Assembly (NCBI RefSeq): GCF_005239225.2
Contig: NC_133299.1
Span: 1,988,967 to 2,052,966 of the forward strand
DNA length: 64,000 bases
DNA from: Populus alba
Taxonomy: Eukaryota; Streptophyta; Magnoliopsida; Malpighiales; Salicaceae
Direction: 5' to 3'
Below are positions 57,931-64,000 of the stretch, piece by piece (position 1 is the stretch's first letter; each line of letters opens with the position of its first letter). Both the position numbers and the translations under genes were made by a program. Below the pieces are notes generated by a model. That model searched no databases. It saw nothing but the letters and a program-made list of their open reading frames with translations, and was not told where the DNA came from.

Positions 57931-60900
57931 GGAGTTATTCGATTTTTTCTTATGAAATATTCATTGATTAGATATTTAGAATGTGTTTGGCATCATGGAT
58001 TGGATTGAATAATATGTGTTTTATCCTGTGACCGATGCACGTATCCCAACATCAAAATAAGATTAAATGGATTTCTGTAGAAATTTTATTTTAGTTCTTT
58101 ATTTTTTTTAATAATCTATTTTAGCGCTTATATTTGATTTTTATGATATTTTACTCGTTACTGAAAATCTATTTGATCCTCTAATTTTATGGCATGTACA
58201 ATCTAGTTTTTAAATCGTGAGGTTTTTGCAATTAAGCTCCTACAAGGAGATATTACTTTTAATGAAACTGATCAAATTTTAGATTCTAGTATACTAAACA
58301 AGTGACAAATAAATAATAAATATTGTAAAAAATTAAAAATAATAATATTGGATGAGCTTGTTTTACCATGACAGGATAAGAATTTTATCTTGGAACAACT
58401 TTTAACAAAACAAAAATGATGTTATAATTTATTTTGTCAGGTTTTATATTATCATATCCTAACCATCAAACACAATCTTATAAAAACTTTAAAAAATTAT
58501 TAAAAAACACGTGTTTATAATTTATTTTTAAATATATTTTTTATTTGAAAATATATTAATATAATATTTTTTTATAAAAATAAATCATTTTTTAACAGAA
58601 ATACAATCCAACCACGTTGTAAAATAAATTTTAAAGCTTAATTTTAAGGATTCTCTAACAAATGTTATAAGAGTGGACGTTAACTGTATATATTTATTGG
58701 AATTGTAGTTATTAGTATTTTCAAGCGAGCTTAGTGATAATTGCACTATAATTACCATTGAATAGTTCACAAATTACTCTAAAGTATTGCTAGAAATATC
58801 CACAAGTGTTATGTACCTTCGAGAAAAACGACTTTGATCTTTGATGGACCTAAGTAGCATATGAAATGTACCTTTTACTGGAATTGTAGTTATTTGTTAT
58901 TGTTGTGTTCAAATACACTCTCAAGAAAATTGTTGAAAGGGGCATAGTTATAGAATCTGGACTAGCCCAGCTGGTTGATTTGAAATTTAGCTAATTTGAG
59001 TTGAAAAAAATAAAATAAAATAAAAAAATTTGATTGACCTGATTAAATCTAAATTATTGGCTAACATGATAAAATCTCAAATTTTTATTAATTTATTGGT
59101 TTTTTTTAGAAAAATTAATCGAAACAATATCGTTGTTATTTAAAAAATAAATAAATTAGAAGACCATCTAGAGTTGATTCTCTTAAAACGTAACCCGAGC
59201 CTTCCTCTAGATGGGGTTTTATAGCCAAGGCAATGGGAGCTCAACTTTTAATATCTATTAGCCATGTGACCCGTACTTTATTGCTAGTCAAATATTTGTA
59301 TTTTTAATAAAAAAAATTATACATGCAAGTTTTTTCAATGCATTTTTGTAGTTCAAAAAATTTAATAAATCAAAAAGTTTACACGGACATGTAATTAAAT
59401 AAACTAAGAATTATGTGTGTTCATAAATAAATAATCATTAATGGCACTTAAAAACAAAACTTGAAAAACTGAGAAACATATGTAGATCAAGATATTTACT
59501 CTCGAAAAAACATGATATTAAATTAATTAAATAAAATAAAAGGAAAAAAAAAACATGTAAGGCCACACATATTAAAATATCACATGAAAACATATATATT
59601 TTTTATTTTAAAAAACATAGTTTATCTATACAAAAGATAAAAATAAAACCATGAATGAATCATAAAAACCTCTTCAAAAATTATACGCATAACCAAAAAA
59701 TCAATATTATTTAAAAGAGACTCTCCAAACAAAATAAAAGAGAGAAGAGGATTAATGTAAATATAATTACGCCTTAAAAAAACATTAATTGAATTTTTTT
59801 TTTTTTAAAAAGGGGTCAGACGTTGCCGGGCTCGGAAAGCCAAGCTAGCCCGCTTGATCCATTTTAATTAGGGCCCACAAGCTACCCCACCAAGGCAGAT
59901 CCGCACGACCGAGCCTTTTTTTTAATATACACTTGGAATGGATGAAATACCCCCTTTTTTTTAAAAAAAAAAGAAGAAGAAGATGATGTATCACCTGTTT
60001 TGTCCAGATTTCGGCCACTGTGGTAGCCGAAAAATCGGAGCCTATATTCTTTTAACTTGAAAAACTTTCTTTTAATCTTACACTTTTATAAGAATTTGAA
60101 ATTAATTACTTTTTAAATAGGATTAAATTGCCAAAAAATGAAGTTTGAGCACCAAATTTAAAAAAAAAATACACTGTGGCCAAAGCACAATAAAAATCCC
60201 AAACATTTTAGAGTATAGTATAATATGTTAATCACGTCACATAAACCTTTTTCAACAAGATCATTAGGGGAAAAAAGGATCACTGTACCTGTAATTATCC
60301 TTTGTTTTACTCGTAAGCAAATAAAAGTTTTGTGGAGTTTGAAATATCCAGGGAGGGACGTGAGTGGTGGGGAAGCTTTCACTGTATTAGAAACCGAAAG
60401 GTACGCCCGGCAGCTGGTTACGGTGCCTTCCAATACAGGAATGACTAATGAACCACACGCACCGGTCACGGTGGATAGGTGGGTCTCACCGCCCCCACAC
60501 GCACCCCCGTGATCGACGTGTATTTTGTGTGGCTCGTCGTTTTGTTGTGTCCTCCCTTGTGCTTTTAGACTTTTTTTAGCCGAAGGATAATCCAATACGA
60601 ACACATTGACTTCATTTTATCAGTGATATCTTGACCATTGGATTTGAAAAGTAAATTTGTAAATATTGTAGTTACGTCTATTTTTTAAAATATATTTTAT
60701 TTTTTAAAATATCCCTAAATACCAGCATTTTCAATTAGTGATTTCACTTTCCTCTTCCCTTTCATCACCCTCTATAATTGTGTCCTTGAATTTCGCAAGG
60801 TAGTACACGTGTAGTCCCGATCCCTAATACCTCACAAGCTTGTACTCTAAGACGTAGAGCTCCCATTTCGGTATAAATTACGATTTCATTTTCACGTGAA

Positions 60901-62355
60901 TGGTACCGATGCCGTAGCAATACCTCACATTTGTTCATGCGATGTGATTCTTGTGATCTTCTTTATTAACCAGATACGTAAATACATGAGAGCAGCTTGA
61001 GAAGAATTGAAGGTTTAGTGATTTAAAAGTATTTTTTATTTTAAAAATATATTAAAATAATATATTTTTTAAAAATTATTTTAACAATTCAAAAATATTA
61101 AAAAATTATTTTTTAACAAAAAAAAAAATTTAAATTTTTTAAAAAACGCTTTGTAAATGTATTTATTAAAATTATGATGTTTCATTTTTTCTTTTCTTAT
61201 TAGTGTTGATTTTCAAGTTTGGATGAGGTTTAGTCAAATTAATTAGTTATTGAAAATGTGATTGAATTAACCAAATATCTTGTTTAATGCAATTAAAAAA
61301 TCAATTGAAGTATGATATTAAATTTTAAAAAACAATCATATGCTAGAGGTAGAATCTTGCCCAACAAACATGGGCCCATCTAAGATCCCATGAGTTGAAT
61401 GGAAGTCGAGCAAAGAGTATTTTATTGTCATTAAAAAACAAAATCCTGACCGACAAGCGGTCAAGTTAGATTGTTTTGATGTTTCAGCAGCTAGGCGTTG
61501 AGTCTTTACTGTGGCGGAGACAACGAGCTGGCTACAGAAATGCCAAATAATAGACGATGACGAGATAAATAGAATTGGTGACGTGGAATGACGTTTTGCT
61601 CTGTGATTGTTCAATGGTCCTATGCTGTGGTTCGTTAATCGAGTTAGACTGATCGGGGGTAGATAATAATTGTTTTTTACAATATTTTTTATTTAAAAAT
61701 ATATTAAAATAATATTTTTAATTTTTTTTAATATCAGGATATTAAAAAAATATAAAAATACTAAAAAAATAAAAAATTTCAAATATTTAAAAAAATACTT
61801 TTAAAAAGCTAAAATAAATAGATTCTAGTGACATAGTGCTCAACAATAAAAAAAAAACAGTTAAGATTTTTCAAGCTTTAAAATTATAATTTCTATTATA
61901 TATATATATATATTTAAAAAAATTAATCTTGTTAAGACTCCTTTAGATTTTACAAAGTTACAAGTTTATCCTCTAGTCACTTGATTTTTTCTTGTTCTAT
62001 TTTGCTTTTCAAAATAATTATTTACTTGAAAATATATTAACATATATGTTTTTTTTTAATTTTACACATAAACATATCAAAATAATGAAAAATATTAATA
62101 AAAACATTGATTTAGTATTTTTTTAAGTTAAAAACACTCTTGAAAAATCCTAAAATAAAAGCACCCCCAAACACACTAAAGAATGTTTGAAATTATGGTG
62201 CAATGCTTTTTAGAATAGCTTTTTACTTGAAATATATATTTTTTTCACTGTTAATATTAACAAATTAAAATTATAAAAAAATATTAAAAAAATTAATTTA
62301 ATAAATTTTTACACTATAAATATTTTTGAAAAGTTCCTACAGTGGGTTTAATAAC
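57931..62355. other. Long spacer before SPT6
   Basis: No gene seen. It is AT-rich, with decayed copies of the short MITE-like family near 61012-61160, 61655-61815 and 62015-62170. Two GC-rich patches stand out, at 59810-59925 and 60340-60540. The frames at 60158-60604 (minus) and 61336-61614 (minus) show no family features. Confidence 0.5.
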
Positions 62356-62577
62356 TTAGGTAGCGTTTGGGAACGCGGTTTCAACCGCGTTCTCAAAAAA
62401 TTCAAAAGTTTATTTTTTTTTTGCTAAAATTTAATATGGTTTATATTTTTTGGATTGTTTTGATGTGCTGTTATTAAAAATAATTTTTAAAAAATAAAAA
62501 AAATATTATTCATATGCATTTCAACACAAAAAATTATTTGAAAAGCTATCGTTATCACACCGCCAAACATGCTCTTA
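62356..62577. repeat. Best-preserved copy of a short MITE-like repeat
   Basis: 222 bp. It opens taggtagcgtttggga and ends gccaaacatgctctta, which form imperfect inverted ends (agcatgtttggc versus gtagcgtttggg). Just inside the left end a perfect 10-bp stem, gaacgcggtt / aaccgcgttc with a 2-base loop, lies at 62371-62392. The core ttgttttgatgtgctgttatt is shared with the other copies. Confidence 0.55.
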
Positions 62578-62701
62578 GTGTTAGGCTAGGCTCTCTAGTT
62601 TCTTTCCGGAGCCGAACCCACCTTCATAGCGCGGCCTAAAAGCCCAATACCATATCGGCGAACAGACCCAAAAAGAGAAGCAAAAGGCCCAATCACATCA
62701 C

Positions 62702-62708
62702 TATAAAA
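62702..62708 (+). promoter_or_regulatory. Probable TATA box of SPT6
   Basis: TATAAAA about 200 bp upstream of the ATG at 62904, followed by a CT-rich leader (tctctcccac, cttcttcacc) typical of plant 5' UTRs. Confidence 0.55.
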
Positions 62709-62903
62709 ACCAAGCAACAGACAACGTTCTACTTTCTCTCCCACTTCTAATTGCTCTCTTCAACCTTCACTTCTTCACCATCGTCAAAAGAAATCCAAAC
62801 ACTACACACTCACTCTCAAATCTCTCAATTTTTTCTTATCTCTCTTCGTGCTTTTTTTTTGGTTATTAATTTTCGATTTCACTTCAATAACAAATCAATC
62901 AGC

Positions 62904-64000
62904 ATGGGCAAAAACGTGGTTTCTGATGAAGGTAAGGAAACTCGCTAGCTCTGCCCTGAAAACCCTAAACTGGCCGAAGTTTAGTTTTGTAATTTGCTAA
63001 CTCATTTGCTGTTTTTGGTTTTGGTTTGGTGTGTTTTTGCAGACGAGGTGGAGTTCGAAGACGAAGAGAGAGAGCCTGTTGATGGAGATAGAATTGACCG
63101 CCGCCACCACGACGACGACGACGACGAGGATGGTTTGCACTTGCTTAACTTTTATGGTTTTTTTTTTCTTGGAGTTTTTCAGGTTTAATTCGAGTGGGTT
63201 TTTGTTAAGTTTTGGGTTACTGGGTTTTGGTTTTTGTTTATAGGGCTCTTTGCATGAGCTGTTTATGATGTTTATTTTGAGGGAAATTATTTTTTTGGGG
63301 AAAAATGGGTTTTTTGTTTTGGTTGGAAGGGAAGTGCTGAATTGTGTTTAGGAATGCGTGATTTAGTTTTGTGGTTTTTGCGCAGAAGAAGGGCAGGATG
63401 AATATGAGAAGGATGATTTTATAGTGGATGATGTTGAGGAAGAAGAGGAGGCGGATGAAGAAGAGGAGAGGGCAGATAGTGATGAAGAGAGGCACAAGAA
63501 GAAGAAGAAAAAGAAGAAAAGGTCTGTTTCTCTTTACTTTCATTGTGTTTCTGTAGTTTTTCTATGGTATATAGTTTTTTTTTTTTTTTTTTTTTTTATT
63601 TATTTATGATAGAATGATAGGAATTTTTATGACTGAGTGATGGACATGGACAATGGATTACGAGTTGTTTTATTGGCAATTGTGGTTTTAAAAAATGGGG
63701 CTATTGGTGTTAATGATGCTTGTTTCATGCCCTCAGAGAAGCTGAGGACGTCCTTGATGAAGATGATTACGAGCTCCTGCGGGACAACAATGTGTACCAT
63801 CATCGGCCAAAGGTTGTGAGCTTTGTAATGTTTCTCGTCGATAATATTGCAGGTCAATTCTTGCACTGTTTGTATAGATGAATAGTTTGGCTTATTATTA
63901 TGAGAGCTTTGCTTAAAAATTATGTCAGGATAGCAAAAAATTCAAGCGTTTGAAGAAAGCTCAAAGGGATTCAGATGAGGACCGATATGGGCTTTCTGAT
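62904..64000 (+). CDS. SPT6: Transcription elongation factor SPT6 (N-terminal part)
   Basis: Five exons: 62904-62931, 63043-63132, 63386-63521, 63737-63812 and 63929 to the window end. They join in frame into the first 134 residues. The sequence is extremely acidic (VEFEDEEREPVDGD; a DDDDDED run; DDFIVDDVEEEEEADEEEE), then SDEERHKKKKKKKKR, VLDEDDYELLRDNNV and FKRLKKAQRDSDEDR. This matches the N-terminus of plant SPT6-like proteins, histone chaperones that travel with phosphorylated RNA polymerase II. In other species this region binds IWS1 and histones. The conserved DEDDYELL and RLKK blocks are the basis for the call; the Tex-like core, S1 and SH2 domains lie beyond the window. The protein in Arabidopsis exceeds 1500 residues, so less than a tenth is seen. 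The first exon codes for only nine residues and one base. Confidence 0.85.

Noticed and set aside
60158..60604. 148-codon minus-strand frame
   Set aside because: No ATG-supported start with family features; it depends on the GC-rich patch and runs into poly-A sequence.

Overview
This is a nuclear window from a flowering plant. The evidence is intron-rich genes with GT-AG splice sites, AT-rich spacers full of decayed repeats, a complete Ty1/copia retrotransposon, and plant-only families (DPE2, EAR-motif C2H2 zinc fingers, plant-type MED15). Gene structures and the style of the short dispersed repeats suggest a woody eudicot, most likely Salicaceae (Populus/Salix). That assignment is inference, because no marker was searched.

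Layout: (1) 39-2185 (+), the last five exons of the 26S proteasome ATPase RPT3. (2) 7130-7702 (+), a single-finger C2H2 repressor with EAR motifs at both ends. (3) 10796-22900 (+), a MED15-like Mediator subunit of 11 coding exons whose eighth intron holds a 5.47-kb copia element (16424-21895) in antisense orientation. The element has identical 672-bp LTRs, a 5-bp target duplication, and a gag-pol interrupted only by frameshifts at short homopolymers. (4) 23954-25158 (-), a frameshifted SKP1-like gene and a truncated tandem copy of its 3' part. (5) 26635-32588 (-), one apparently intact Werner-type DEDDy exonuclease gene and three tandem paralogues that have lost catalytic residues but keep long open frames and a strongly conserved leader. 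(6) 34903-35337 (+), a small unknown gene. (7) 37518-44248 (-), the complete 22-exon gene of the cytosolic glucanotransferase DPE2, including a textbook U12-type AT-AC intron. (8) 49031-53237 (-), a five-exon plant membrane protein with a histidine- and proline-rich region. (9) 62904-64000 (+), the acidic N-terminus of the elongation factor SPT6, cut by the window end.

The spacers at 2.2-6.9, 7.7-10.4, 25.2-26.6, 32.6-34.9, 35.3-37.5, 45-48.6 and 53.5-62.7 kb show no convincing gene. They hold MITE-like elements, a degenerate tandem-repeat family present at two places in opposite orientation, and AT-rich low-complexity sequence.

The genes do not form one pathway. RPT3 (protein turnover) and SKP1 (ubiquitin ligase) are thematically related, and MED15 and SPT6 both act in RNA polymerase II transcription, but no operon-like logic is expected. 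The most unusual items are the dead-exonuclease cluster with its shared leader, the AT-AC intron, and the contrast between identical LTRs and multiple homopolymer frameshifts in the retrotransposon. I found no tRNA, rRNA or CRISPR array.
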